A DNA stretch of 64,000 nucleotides from an uncultured Lachnospiraceae bacterium (GCA_910577835.1 CAJTOU010000015.1:1-64000); one strand, 5' to 3'; shown: positions 1 through 8,553, counted from the first letter of the stretch. The notes: a model not told the origin generated them from the sequence alone. Translations and numbers: made by a program.

Positions 1-650
1 TGTTAAACGGACATTGCGATACCACACCGACAATCTCCAAATCTGCCTGACTTCCATTCAGATTTAAGGTAATGACATTGCCTGGCTCAATGTTGTTTTG
101 TGAATCAAAGACGATAAGTCCTGTATTATTTTCACTTTGTGCTTTTTCCAAGCTGCCAGACAAGAGATAATCCTTAGCCCAATCGAATTGCATATCTTCA
201 TAGGAAATAAGGTCAACAACTTTTTCCTCACCATTTACGATTATGGGAACATTGTAAGCGAACATTCGCCCATAAGCATTTTTTACGGCGGAATTTTGCC
301 GCAATTCCTCAATATATTCAGCCTTTACCGAGCAGGTGTTTTCTGGACTGATAACAGATATATCGGCAGTCCACGGCTGTAAAGGCGTCAATGTGTGATT
401 CATAAAATCAATTGTCACTGAAAATGCAAGAAAGAGAATAATACTTACCGAAAAAGAGCCAATCATTAAAATAAAATTCTTTTTGCTTGCTTTCGCATGA
501 TGAATGCCAAGAGAAGTTTCTATTTTGAAAAATTTGGTATTCGCCGCTTTTTTTACAGGTTGTAGCCCTTGCAGTAATTTTGGCAGTAAGAAATCCAATC
601 AGGAAAATGAAAGAAACATCCATTGTCGATACAATCAGTGCGTCGTAAAT
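1..650 (-). pseudogene. FtsX-type ABC permease, partial and frameshifted
   Basis: On the minus strand this reads as the middle of an FtsX/MacB-like ABC transporter permease. The main open frame runs off the window start and contains a cytoplasmic stretch KIETSLGIHHAKASKKNF, then a transmembrane helix (GSFSVSIILFLAFSVTIDFM) and an extracytoplasmic domain with SAVKNAYGRMFAYNVP and EKVVDLISYEDMQFDW. The preceding transmembrane helix (MDVSFIFLIGFL, near 590-623) is in a different frame, so one indel separates them near 590-600. Further upstream no open frame continues beyond about 650. Such permeases export lipids or peptides, often with a two-component system. I call it a pseudogene, although only part of it lies in the window. 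Confidence 0.7.
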
Positions 651-728
651 GATAATTCCAATTTATTATAAAGGCAGGTGATTCTTGAATTAGGAATTAA
701 TAGGTTTATCAAAAATGGAGGTGAAGAA

Positions 729-1093
729 ATGAAGAAAATATTACTTGTTGACGATGAACAGGGTTTTTAAAAATTTTAGATACAGCGTTGTCTAAATATT
801 TTGAAACATATACTGCCACAGGAGTACAGGAAGCGATAGATATTCTCAAACAAAATGCGATTGATTTAATATGTTCTGACCTCTATATGAGTAATGGAAC
901 AGGTGTAGATTTGTTGCAGGAAGTAAAGAAAAACCATAGAAACATTTCTTTTATTCTGCTTTCTGGAAGTAACTACAATTTGGATAGAAAAATGGCAGAA
1001 CATTATGGAGCTATATTTATTCCAAAATGTGAATTTGACCTAATAGAACAAATAATTACCATAGCAGATAATGGTAATAAGTCCACCGAATAA
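729..1093 (+). pseudogene. Response-regulator receiver domain, frameshifted
   Basis: An ATG at 729 follows a good GGAGGTG site and encodes MKKILLVDDEQGF, the classic start of a receiver domain with its acidic DD pair, then hits a stop at a run of five T. If one T is added, the frame continues as LKILDTALSKYFETYTATG and onward to 1093, with the phosphoacceptor region DLICSDLYMSNGTG, the LLSGS segment and the lysine in IPK. It is a single receiver domain with no output domain. The lesion is one base in a homopolymer, so true decay, sequencing error and programmed slippage all remain possible. The decay of its neighbours makes a pseudogene most likely. Confidence 0.75.
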
Positions 1094-1152
1094 AAAAACG
1101 GCACTTTTGGTGGAATGCCTTGTCACGCTCAATAATCGTAGGTAAAGCATCT

Positions 1153-1233
1153 CTCCAAACTCGTTTTGAAGTTTGGAGGGATTCGTGCATAACGAAACCG
1201 CCCTGACAAACCTCGTTTTTTTATTGGCAGGGC
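1153..1233. repeat. Two inverted repeats in a non-coding gap
   Basis: 1094-1278 holds no gene. It contains two hairpins: CTCCAAACT at 1153-1161 pairs with AGTTTGGAG at 1170-1178, and GCCCTG at 1200-1205 pairs with CAGGGC at 1228-1233 around a T-rich loop. Neither has a U-tract on its 3' side, so neither is a standard terminator. They lie at the break of the truncated permease that follows and may be remains of whatever caused the truncation. Confidence 0.5.
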
Positions 1234-1278
1234 TGATACCTGTTATTTAGTTCAGTTATCTGCGAACTGACAATCCAC

Positions 1279-1920
1279 CTATAATTGAATTGGGGTGCCA
1301 TTATAAACATGGCTCAAATCAGCCTTAATCAATACTGCATCCGAAAAGTAGCCGCAAGGCTGCTTTTTCTTTATCTCTTTATTCGTAACTTCTTGCAAAG
1401 CACAAATGCGGAATTCTTCCGCTGTTTTCAGTATATTTCTACCGGAAAAGCTGTCGGGATTGCTGAAGATAGAAAACGACAGCATACTGTTCTTGTTTTT
1501 CTGAATGGAGTTAAGCCAGTCGGGATAGTCAGACAAATACTTTGTCTGCGCAAGAAGTGTGTTCACAGCGGCATATGCGGCTTTTGCGTCATCTCCGGGA
1601 TTTTCTTCATTTTTCAAAAGCGTTTCCAGTCGCTCCTTTTCCTGCTTCAGAACAGAAGCAGTCTCGGACAGAGGCAAGTTTTTCACCTTTTCGAGCCATT
1701 CACGATAATGGGCATAAGTGTATTTGGCGTTTGTTTTTTCGCCCTGTCCCACATATCCGTCGTCAAAGGAAACAGATAGCTCCGTTTGCGGCAGATTGAG
1801 GTTCATGCCGTATTCGTTTTCAACTTGCTCTTTTGCAAATAAAAATCCGTTGATAAGAAAAATCAATACAAGCCCCAAAAGGATACGGCGCTTTCCTAAA
1901 ATTCGTTTTATCTCATTCAT
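1279..1920 (-). pseudogene. ABC transporter permease, N-terminal part only
   Basis: Starts with a charged N-terminus and one transmembrane segment (RRILLGLVLIFLINGFLFA), followed by a roughly 170-residue, mostly hydrophilic extracytoplasmic domain, and stops at 213 residues (HVYNGTPIQL). ABC-2-like permeases of this design normally continue with further membrane helices of the channel, which are missing. The start lies 9 bases after the ATPase stop, so the two form one operon. I infer C-terminal truncation with a junction near 1290-1310. On its own it could not form a transporter. Confidence 0.6.
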
Positions 1921-1929
1921 ACCGCCGCC

Positions 1930-2811
1930 TCACTCTCCGAGATAGTATAAGTACACATCTTCCAGCGACAAATGATCCTTTACATATTGCCCATCGCCGG
2001 GAAGGTCGTCCCCTATGACACGCACCCAAGTTTCCCCTCGGCGCTGGAACACATTGCTCACCTTATACTGCGCCTGTATCTCCTCCAAATTTTCGGGAGC
2101 GCATGGCAGTTCTTTCACTTTATCCGCAACGCTTTCCACAAGCTCGTTCGGTGTGCCGATACCAATCAGCCGTCCCTTTTTCATCATTATAATCTGGTCG
2201 GAAATGGATTCAATATCGCTGACGATATGGGTGGCAAGAAGTATAATCTTCCCCCGTGACATGGAAAAAATAAAATTGCGGATGCGGATTCGCTCCTTTG
2301 GATCAAGTCCGGCGGTAGGCTCGTCCAGTATGACAACCTTGGGGTCGCCGAGAAGCGCTTGATACAGCAGCGCACGCTGTTTCATACCTCCTGAAAAGCC
2401 GCCCAGCTTTTTATGCCGAACCTCAGACAGATTGGTAACGGCAAGCAGCTTTTCAATTTCAGACTTTGCCTGTTTTTTCGGGATGACTTTCAGCTCCGCC
2501 ATATAGTAAAGGAATGTCTGCGCTGTCATATGCTCATAAAAGCCCTGCTGCTGGGGCATATAGCCGAGCGCCTTTCTGAAATCATTACCCAGCTTCAAAA
2601 TATCCACTCCGCCTTTGACGGAGTTATCATCAAACAGAATCTTGCCTTCCGTGCGGTCTATATTATCGGTCAGCAAATTCATCATTGTGGATTTAACCGC
2701 TCCGTTAGCGCCGAGAATCCCATAGATTCCCGGCTCAAAGGTGATTGTCATATTGTCAAGGGCGGTAAAATTTCCGTATTTCTTTGTCAAATTTTTCAGT
2801 TCTAATTTCAT
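1930..2811 (-). CDS. ABC transporter ATP-binding protein with altered Walker A
   Basis: A 293-residue ATPase of the ABC-2 exporter class. Visible motifs are Walker A at about residue 35 (GANGAVKST), Q-loop MPQQQGF, signature LGGFSGGMKQR, Walker B VVILDEPTAGLDP and the switch histidine in LLATHIVSD. The Walker A has valine where the family has an invariant glycine (consensus GxxGxGKS/T), which should impair nucleotide binding. It has a good AGGAGG site and is coupled to the truncated permease downstream and to a gene fragment upstream. With every neighbour in this cluster broken, this is probably a gene at an early stage of decay even though its frame is open. Confidence 0.85.
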   Translation of the reverse strand: MKLELKNLTKKYGNFTALDNMTITFEPGIYGILGANGAVKSTMMNLLTDNIDRTEGKILFDDNSVKGGVDILKLGNDFRKALGYMPQQQGFYEHMTAQTFLYYMAELKVIPKKQAKSEIEKLLAVTNLSEVRHKKLGGFSGGMKQRALLYQALLGDPKVVILDEPTAGLDPKERIRIRNFIFSMSRGKIILLATHIVSDIESISDQIIMMKKGRLIGIGTPNELVESVADKVKELPCAPENLEEIQAQYKVSNVFQRRGETWVRVIGDDLPGDGQYVKDHLSLEDVYLYYLGE

Positions 2812-2823
2812 ACATTCCTCCTG

Positions 2824-3108
2824 TCAGTTCCATCTGTAAACCTGCGTCAGCTCGCCGGACTTTATATCAGCACAGCATAAAATCAGATTGGTGTTCGGCG
2901 AAGCAATACCGTTTATTGGATCGTTCCAAGTGCTTGCGTTCACAAGGAAATAGATGTCATTGCCAGAGCAGAACAATAGGGATATATGCTCGATTTTACT
3001 GTTTTTCTTGTATAAATCCTTTAGTGAAAGCTCTTTTATAAAAGAACCGTCTATGTTGTAAATAAACAGCGTGTCGCCGCCTGTGTACTTTTGTCTATTC
3101 CCAATCAC
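2824..3108 (-). pseudogene. C-terminal fragment of an ABC-associated secreted protein
   Basis: A 94-codon open frame (GTG start, no ribosome binding site) that ends 13 bases before the ATPase. Its sequence (GGDTLFIYNIDGSF, ISLLFCSGNDIYFLVN, LILCCADIKSGELTQVYRW) looks like the last blades of a beta-propeller-like protein. A full gene would be several times longer, and the upstream part is absent between here and the AraC gene. It is best read as the 3' stump of a gene of this operon. The function is unknown. Confidence 0.5.
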
Positions 3109-3187
3109 ATTAAAATTCTAAATTGTTTCTAAATTAGAGGACAGAAAAAGTGTAATTTTGTAATTCCTTTCTGTTTTTTCTTCATAC

Positions 3188-4033
3188 CTATTTTTTTACT
3201 ACCGGTATCCAAACTTCATACTGCGCGTTTTGTGGATCAGGGTTCAAGTAAACCTCAATATCAGGAGCGCTGCCGTATTCGTATCCCGAAGTCGGCAGCC
3301 ATTCTGTTACAATGCGTCGCTCCAATTCCTGAATAGATTGATTTGTACCCTCTCCGGAAAATACCGCCCAAGTAGCTGCCAGTACGAAATACTCTTCAAA
3401 ATTCTCCTTTGCTTGTGAAGTAGATACAGCAATATAATATCTCCACGGTTCCGTGTCATTACAAGTGCTGACGCCAAGCACTCCCATAGGCGGCGTATCC
3501 ATCATACCGATCAATCTCTGCAATGTTCCATTCATAGATATTTCCTGCCACTTTGGGGGGATGACTGTAAAATTTTTTTCAATATCCTTATACAATGGTA
3601 CAGATACGCCTACAATTCGGAAAGCGTCTTTTGTTTCGATTCGATAATTCATTTCTTCCACTCCTTTGACTGTGATTTTAAATGAAATAGGCGGGAATGA
3701 TTTTACGGAAATACCCTCATTTTTTACAGCAGACGGGGCAATCCCATGGACAGACTGAAACGCTCTGTTAAATGCGGTGGGGGAATTATATCCGTATTTC
3801 CCTGCCACATCAATGATTTTCATACTTTTGCTCTGTAAGTCTACGGCAGCAAGCGACATTTTTCTTCTGCGGATATATTCGGATAAAGGAATCCCTGCCA
3901 TATAAGTAAACATTCTCTGAAAATGATAGGAAGAGCAACAGGCAATCTGCCCAAGCTGCTCATAATCAACCTCATCTGTTAAATGTTCCTCAATATACCC
4001 AATCGCCTCATTTAATCTTTCAATCCATTCCAT
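3188..4033 (-). CDS. AraC-family regulator with GyrI-like effector domain
   Basis: Two-domain transcription factor of 281 residues. The N-terminal hundred residues carry two helix-turn-helix units (YEQLGQIACCSSYHFQRMF and IIDVAGKYGYNSPTAFNRAFQ). The C-terminal part (about 125-281, from MNYRIETKDAFRIVGVSVP to YEVWIPVVK) is a GyrI/SOUL-like small-molecule binding domain, as in Rob and BmrR-type multidrug sensors. I chose the ATG at 4033 because AGGAGG lies 8 bases upstream, although the frame is open to 4117. It looks intact in a decayed transporter cluster and may once have controlled it. The real effector cannot be read from the sequence. Confidence 0.9.
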   Translation of the reverse strand: MEWIERLNEAIGYIEEHLTDEVDYEQLGQIACCSSYHFQRMFTYMAGIPLSEYIRRRKMSLAAVDLQSKSMKIIDVAGKYGYNSPTAFNRAFQSVHGIAPSAVKNEGISVKSFPPISFKITVKGVEEMNYRIETKDAFRIVGVSVPLYKDIEKNFTVIPPKWQEISMNGTLQRLIGMMDTPPMGVLGVSTCNDTEPWRYYIAVSTSQAKENFEEYFVLAATWAVFSGEGTNQSIQELERRIVTEWLPTSGYEYGSAPDIEVYLNPDPQNAQYEVWIPVVKK

Positions 4034-4113
4034 GTCTAAAATCCTCCTGACAGACTTTATTATACATTGTTCTTCTTCCTTTTTCCTCTCAATCTCTGCA
4101 CAAAAAAGAGAGT

Positions 4114-4532
4114 TCATTTGTTGGAGAAAAAAGTGGCCGTAACCTTTGCGCCATACCAGTCTGTGTTTTCAAGCCGCAACGATTCGCTGTGCTTTTCGCA
4201 AAGCGTCCGGCAGATGTGAAGCTCCAATCCAAAGTGGAATTGTCTTTTTTCAGCTTGTCCGCTGTAATACGGCTTTGCAGCAGTCATTAGTTCCTTGTCG
4301 TGAACCCTTTTCCATCGTCTGTAACAGAAACAGAAAAGATATTGTCATCTGCCAAGCAGACAATACAAATCTTTGACTTTGCAAACCGAAGCGCATTGCC
4401 AAGCAGATTTTCAAAAACATGTGTAACCGCCGACGGATCAATCAAAATCATTTCCGCCGTTACCGATGATTCAAATTCGCAGGCAAGGTCTTTGCTTTGA
4501 CATATTCTCGTGCTAGAAGTGGTGTAACACAA
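4114..4532 (-). pseudogene. Histidine kinase ATPase domain, truncated and frameshifted
   Basis: Only the C-terminal catalytic domain remains. The first frame shows the N box (HVFENLLGNALRFAKSK) and the G1 box (VTDDGKGF) and then stops. The rest of the domain continues in another frame as ELMTAAKPYYSGQAEKRQFHFGLELHICRTLCEKH and ends KVTATFFSNK. The G2 box reads FGLEL instead of the usual FGLGL. The sensor and dimerisation domains are missing. It could be the former partner of the receiver domain at 729. Frameshift, truncation and an altered G2 box all argue for a dead gene. Confidence 0.8.
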
Positions 4533-4984
4533 ACCTTAGAATATATTAAAAAGTTAATGAACTCAACAGAGAAAGGATTGAGACATGGATATTTGGCAAT
4601 TTATGATGCAAGAGATGTTAAGAATGATATAGATTTCGAAGAATATTATTTTGTAAGGGAAGAATTGAAAAAATATATGCAGAATTTTAGTATATTAAAG
4701 ATAATTCCGTTGGAAAAGACACATCCAACATAAGATATAGCAGTATATGTATAGAAATGTTCAATTACATATTTTTATGGAATAGAATGTCCGATAAAAA
4801 ATACTTGTCCTATTATTACTTGTGTTATCCCCAATTAGTAGGAACAATACAGCTCTCTGGCGGCGGTGGCACGTCAAGAAATATATATGAAGTTTTTAAG
4901 AATCCCCTAGTGCGGGGAAGCGGTCAGCCTGTGACATGCTCCACTTCTGGTATGGGTTTGAGATTAAAATGAATTTTGATATTG
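4533..4984. other. Non-coding or unrecognised junk between kinase stump and IS
   Basis: About 450 bases with no gene I can support. An open frame at 4497-4733 reads like the C-terminal end of some protein (LEYIKKLMNSTEKGLRHGYL) but has no start signal, and its first codons overlap the kinase stump on the other strand. A second frame at 4757-4972 has no ribosome binding site. The sequence looks like a patchwork of gene ends. Confidence 0.4.
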
Positions 4985-5255
4985 TCAATATCTCTTTACA
5001 CTTTTTTTCACAAAACTTTCAAGCTGCCTGCTTGAGTGACTCATAGTATTGTTTTCTCTTGATCGTTGGAGGCAAACCACCATTCGCTGAGCATATTCTT
5101 CGATTATTCCAATAGATAATAAAATATTTCCATATAAAAGTCTTTAGTTTCTCAATTGTCATTTTTTTCGTATCATATCTGCCATACAGAAGTTCTTCCT
5201 TCATCCTTGCCCACATCGCCTCGCAGCGTGCATTATCATGACGTCTCTCCATCAC
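4985..5255 (-). mobile_element. IS3-family transposase, C-terminal stump
   Basis: The frame from 5255 to 5019 encodes about 78 residues matching the end of an IS3-family OrfB integrase: RRHDNARCEAMWARMKEEL holds the last catalytic Asp/Glu region, followed by IYWNNRRICSANGGLPP. A complete OrfB is near 280-300 residues and needs OrfA, so most of the element is gone. Just past the stop, at 4985-5005, a GATATTG/CAATATC palindrome beside TGTAAAG may be the old terminal inverted repeat. The other end is not visible. It is a scar of insertion and deletion, not an active element. Confidence 0.75.
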
Positions 5256-5309
5256 TGTTCATGCTTTGTACTATTCCACAGCGGTTAAGCTCTGCTCTGT
5301 AGAGCACAC

Positions 5310-5568
5310 GGGCAGTTAAAAAATACATGATAGGTTGAGAGAAATATGTTTAAAATAAAGATTTATAGGTATCACTGTTAATTTTATAATCTAAAAGACA
5401 AGATGATATAAGAATTCCTCTGTTTTGATTTATATATAATCAAAACAGAGGGGTTCTGTATGTCAAAGTTCAAAAAGTAGCTGTTTAATAAAAATGCTAA
5501 TAGCAATTCTTATTAAACAAATGGTTGTCTATAAAAGCTGTATTATATTCACCGAATGAGGTTTCAGC
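5310..5568. repeat. Left copy of a 12 kb-spaced direct repeat
   Basis: This stretch matches 17251-17493 in order and orientation. It begins with the last codons of a lipoprotein gene (GGGCAGTT, then AGAGAAATATGTTTAAAATAA ending at 5358), passes through the non-coding spacer and ends inside the 3' end of the arabinofuranosidase gene. In this copy the lipoprotein is only a stump of about 16 codons, with a small frame change, while the arabinofuranosidase is intact. In the right copy the reverse holds. The copies have diverged and this one carries an extra hairpin. Confidence 0.8.
5417..5451. terminator. 14-bp hairpin downstream of the arabinofuranosidase
   Basis: CCTCTGTTTTGATT at 5417-5430 pairs perfectly with AATCAAAACAGAGG at 5438-5451. 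It lies about 80 bases past the stop of the leftward arabinofuranosidase gene and would stop or stabilise its transcript. A U-tract is not obvious, so I call it terminator-like. It is absent from the matching place in the right-hand repeat copy. Confidence 0.55.
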
Positions 5569-7037
5569 TCGACTGTCAATTCCGCCCCGCATTTTCCAAG
5601 TTTAGATTTCATAATAGATACCTCATTTCTGCCAATATCATTATAAGAATTTTCGGTATCTCCACAGATACTATATATTGTGGCATTGAGCACATCTTTT
5701 TCCATTCCGGTACATATTTTCAATACCTGACTTTCAGTCCTGTGTTTATTTACTGCAACAATTGCCATACCAGCCTTATTCTGCCATTTTGTTGCCAGTA
5801 TATCCACCTGCTCTACGGATACCATGTTTCCATATTTATGTTTTACCATAATCATCGGAATTTCATTTTCCGCCCATAAATCAATCACCGTATCTCCAAG
5901 ATAATTTACATACAAATCAAACACATGATAAGTGCTTCTAAGCACAATCCCGTCCTTATAGCTGTATATACACCCACGGGTATTTAACACAGGCGCAAAA
6001 TTTGCCATTCCGACAATATCACAATTCCGGTTCATCGCATTTAAAAAGCATGCGGTAAACACCGCATCTGCCATTGTGTAAGACGAATTATCGTCATTTT
6101 TTTCACGCGGGTCAATATAATCCTTTTTATTTCTTCCCTGTTCCACAGTATGAACATTCGGATGATGCCAGCTTCGAAGGTTCCATTCGTCAAACGCAAT
6201 CTTTATCTTTTTTTCAAGATGAAGCGCCGTAAGTATTCCCCGCACATCCTGCACAGCACGGTCAATCTGAGAAGTAAATGCCATACACTGTTCATAATCC
6301 GCCAAATCATTGTGCTCCGGCACCATATCCCAATAACCATGCAGTGATATCCAGTCAAGATATGCACCACAGTTTTTCAGCAGATTGATATTCCAGTCAA
6401 TATCAGCAAGAGCCGCAGCAGACAGCTCTGTTTCAGGGTCCACATGTTTTATCATTTTTGCTGCTTCCCGTACCAGTCGACTCCATTCATCAGCGTTTTT
6501 TGCTCCGATTTCCCAGCTTCCATAATTTTCATTTCCAATGCTCCAGTATTTTACTTTATGAGGTTTTTTATAACCATTTTCAATTCTCTGTTTCGCGTAC
6601 CTGCCTTCATATTCCAGATTGCAGTATTCTACCCAGTCACTCATCTCCTCCGCGGTTCCCGTTCCGGCATTTGTACAGATATAAGGTTCGCAGCCAAGTT
6701 TTCTGCAAAGTTTTATATATTCGTCTGTACCAAAGGTGTTTGGGTCTTCCACCCGCCATGCCTTGTCGAAAAAAGGTTTTCGGTGTTTTCCAACAGCATC
6801 CTTCCAGTGATAAGATGAGACAAAACATCCGCCCGGCCAGCGCAGAATCGGAATTTGTATCTTTTTCATTGCTTCCATAATATCTGTACGAAAGCCGTCT
6901 TCATCTGACAGAGGATTTTCAGGGTCATAAATACCGTCATAAATCTGTCTGTGAAAATGTTCAATAAAATGTCCGTAAATCATGGGATTTCTTTTTCCTG
7001 TGATTCGTTTTTCGTTAATATGAATAGTAAAAATCAT
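5529..7037 (-). CDS. abfA: GH51 alpha-L-arabinofuranosidase
   Basis: 502 residues, the usual length of an intracellular GH51 enzyme, with no signal peptide. It releases terminal L-arabinofuranose from arabinan or arabinoxylan oligosaccharides taken up by the cell. It shows the family start GHFIEHFHRQIYDGIYDP, LRWPGGCF, the acid/base motif YWSIGNENYGSWEIG, and the nucleophile region IAFDEWNLRSW. The C-terminal beta domain ends LTVELKPHSVNIIQLL. An AraC regulator lies upstream on the same strand and probably controls it. A 19-codon copy of its last residues is found at 17437-17493, which shows this gene was once part of a duplication. Confidence 0.93.
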   Translation of the reverse strand: MIFTIHINEKRITGKRNPMIYGHFIEHFHRQIYDGIYDPENPLSDEDGFRTDIMEAMKKIQIPILRWPGGCFVSSYHWKDAVGKHRKPFFDKAWRVEDPNTFGTDEYIKLCRKLGCEPYICTNAGTGTAEEMSDWVEYCNLEYEGRYAKQRIENGYKKPHKVKYWSIGNENYGSWEIGAKNADEWSRLVREAAKMIKHVDPETELSAAALADIDWNINLLKNCGAYLDWISLHGYWDMVPEHNDLADYEQCMAFTSQIDRAVQDVRGILTALHLEKKIKIAFDEWNLRSWHHPNVHTVEQGRNKKDYIDPREKNDDNSSYTMADAVFTACFLNAMNRNCDIVGMANFAPVLNTRGCIYSYKDGIVLRSTYHVFDLYVNYLGDTVIDLWAENEIPMIMVKHKYGNMVSVEQVDILATKWQNKAGMAIVAVNKHRTESQVLKICTGMEKDVLNATIYSICGDTENSYNDIGRNEVSIMKSKLGKCGAELTVELKPHSVNIIQLL

Positions 7038-7161
7038 TTTTTAATACCTCCCTGATAAAAATTTTTATAACTATACCAGTTTTTTTTAAATAATTATATA
7101 CAATAGGCGATATTTTTTTATTTTAAACGACTTTTTATTATAATTTTATCAGTCCGTCAGA

Positions 7162-7899
7162 TTATTCCTCTTTTTCATAATAAAGTTTTCGGTATTGATT
7201 TGGCGTCATTCCGGTTTTTGCTTTAAAAGCAGTTGTAAATGAGCTCTGGCTGCCGAAAGAAAGGTAAACAGCAATTTCTTCAATACGATAGACAGAATAT
7301 CGCAGTAAATCCTTTGCATGGTCTATTTTTTGCATTAAAATATATTCTTTCACAGTTATTCCTTCGTATTTTTTGAACAGCCGACACAGATAATCTCCAT
7401 TTATTCCTACATGCTCCCAAAGTTTATGAATATCAATATTATGAAGATGTTTATAGATATAGTCCTTTGCCGTTTCTACATAGGAATTTTGTCTGTTATT
7501 ATGTTTCAGTCTGTTGACACAAAGAGCAAATTCCGCCTCATATTCGGGAAGAACTTTTATGATTTGCTCAATATTGTTCATTCTCTCAATTGTACATATA
7601 AAATTATCAGTCATGGAAAATGCGAGTTCTGGCGACAGGCCTCCCCGTATGGCAGCTCTTGACGCAAGAGTCAGTACAATAATGGACATGTTTTTTTCGT
7701 GCCTCAGGGGTTCATCAGCTACTTTTCCAAGTTTTCCTTCAAATCTTTCCTTCTGACATTTACGAAGCTTTTGAAGATTTCCTTCCTCAATACTTGCCAG
7801 CTTTCGCTGCTCGTGACTATATGGCTGATGGGGAATCTCAAGCTCCTGCATTTCAAATATTTTTTTTACTAAATTTCTATGGTAATTATGCTTCTCCAT
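7162..7899 (-). CDS. AraC-family transcriptional regulator
   Basis: 245 residues. The C-terminal hundred residues carry the two helix-turn-helix units of the AraC family: LWEHVGINGDYLCRLFKKYEG and IEEIAVYLSFGSQSSFTTAFKAKTGMTPNQYRKLY. The N-terminal 140 residues are helical and not the usual cupin. They resemble the effector half of YesN-like or YSIRK-type AraC proteins, but I see no known ligand site. It lies 125 bases upstream of the arabinofuranosidase on the same strand, so arabinoside-dependent control of that gene is the natural inference. Its promoter faces the nucleoside operon promoter across a 650-base gap. Confidence 0.88.
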   Translation of the reverse strand: MEKHNYHRNLVKKIFEMQELEIPHQPYSHEQRKLASIEEGNLQKLRKCQKERFEGKLGKVADEPLRHEKNMSIIVLTLASRAAIRGGLSPELAFSMTDNFICTIERMNNIEQIIKVLPEYEAEFALCVNRLKHNNRQNSYVETAKDYIYKHLHNIDIHKLWEHVGINGDYLCRLFKKYEGITVKEYILMQKIDHAKDLLRYSVYRIEEIAVYLSFGSQSSFTTAFKAKTGMTPNQYRKLYYEKEE

Positions 7900-8262
7900 T
7901 TTTTACCTTTCTTTTTTTAGAATTATAAAGTGTAAATAACAAATTTTTTAATATACAGGCTTTGTGTGATAAGCATTTTTTATCAAAATTTATCTCTGAT
8001 TGATATTGTTTCTCATTCATAAAAATGTGATAACATCTTTGGCACTTAACAGGCCCATATGGTTTGTATTCACATTTTTATCAATAGATTAATATAAATT
8101 CTATATTAGTCTACAATAGATTTATATAGATGTAAAGTGCTGTATTTCTGATAAAATTTGCTTGTCAGTTATAAAATACAAAAAAATGGTTTATGAAAAA
8201 TATATAAAAATAGACAAATAAAATTGTGAAAATGCTACAAAAATTATTTAAAAGTACTAATT

Positions 8263-8304
8263 ATGACATGTGTCGTTTTTTTGATATATTATATTTTGTA
8301 TAAT
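8263..8304 (+). promoter_or_regulatory. Nucleoside operon promoter with Crp/Fnr-like box at -41.5
   Basis: TATAAT at 8299-8304 predicts a start near 8311. No good -35 hexamer is present. Instead, the palindrome ATGACATGTGTCGT at 8263-8276 has the nnnACAnnTGTnnn layout of PrfA/Crp-like boxes, and its centre lies about 41.5 bases before the predicted start, the standard place for a class II activator. The operon itself encodes a Crp/Fnr-family protein (10846-11562). The seen parts are the hexamer, palindrome and spacing; activation by that protein is inference. Confidence 0.5.
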
Positions 8305-8366
8305 TTAACCAAGATATAATTACAGCAGCAGTTAAATTTATAAAAAATAGATAAAGGAGGAAAATA

Positions 8367-8405
8367 ATATCAAAGAAGATAGCTGTAATACTTCTTAATC
8401 AGTAA
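8367..8405 (+). other. Relic 12-codon frame with strong RBS and ATA start
   Basis: GGAGG at 8356-8360 stands 6 bases before ATATCAAAG. Read from ATA, the frame gives (I)SKKIAVILLNQ and stops. The residues resemble the start of a lipoprotein signal peptide such as those of nucleoside-binding proteins. Either an ATG has decayed to ATA in a deleted gene, or this is a short leader peptide with a rare start. The 243-base untranslated leader it sits in otherwise holds nothing recognisable. Confidence 0.3.
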
Positions 8406-8553
8406 ACAGATTCAGATTTTAGGTATTGCTCAAAGGTTCCAAAAAATATAAAGGGAGTGATAATTATTTGATATACTTATAAAAAAATTACACAATATAA
8501 AAAATGTTTTATGCAAACAGACAGAACAGAAAAAAGAAAGGAGATAAGAAATT

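Larger units (their letters stand above)
7900..8553. promoter_or_regulatory. Divergent AT-rich control region with long inverted repeat
   Basis: This 650-base gap separates the leftward AraC gene from the rightward nucleoside operon. It is very AT-rich. TCATAAAAATGTGA at 8017-8030 and TCACATTTTTATCA at 8070-8083 form an inverted repeat with 13 of 14 matches around a 39-base GC-richer centre, which could be an operator pair or a hairpin. The nucleoside promoter elements lie further right (8263-8304), and a relic reading frame with a perfect ribosome binding site is at 8367. I see no other gene. Confidence 0.5.

Noticed and set aside
4497..4733. Open frame of 78 codons on the plus strand
   Set aside because: TTG start without ribosome binding site; overlaps the kinase stump; no recognisable domain.
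4757..4972. Open frame of 71 codons ending CSTSGMGLRLK
   Set aside because: No start signal and no recognised family; may be a gene end but cannot be supported.
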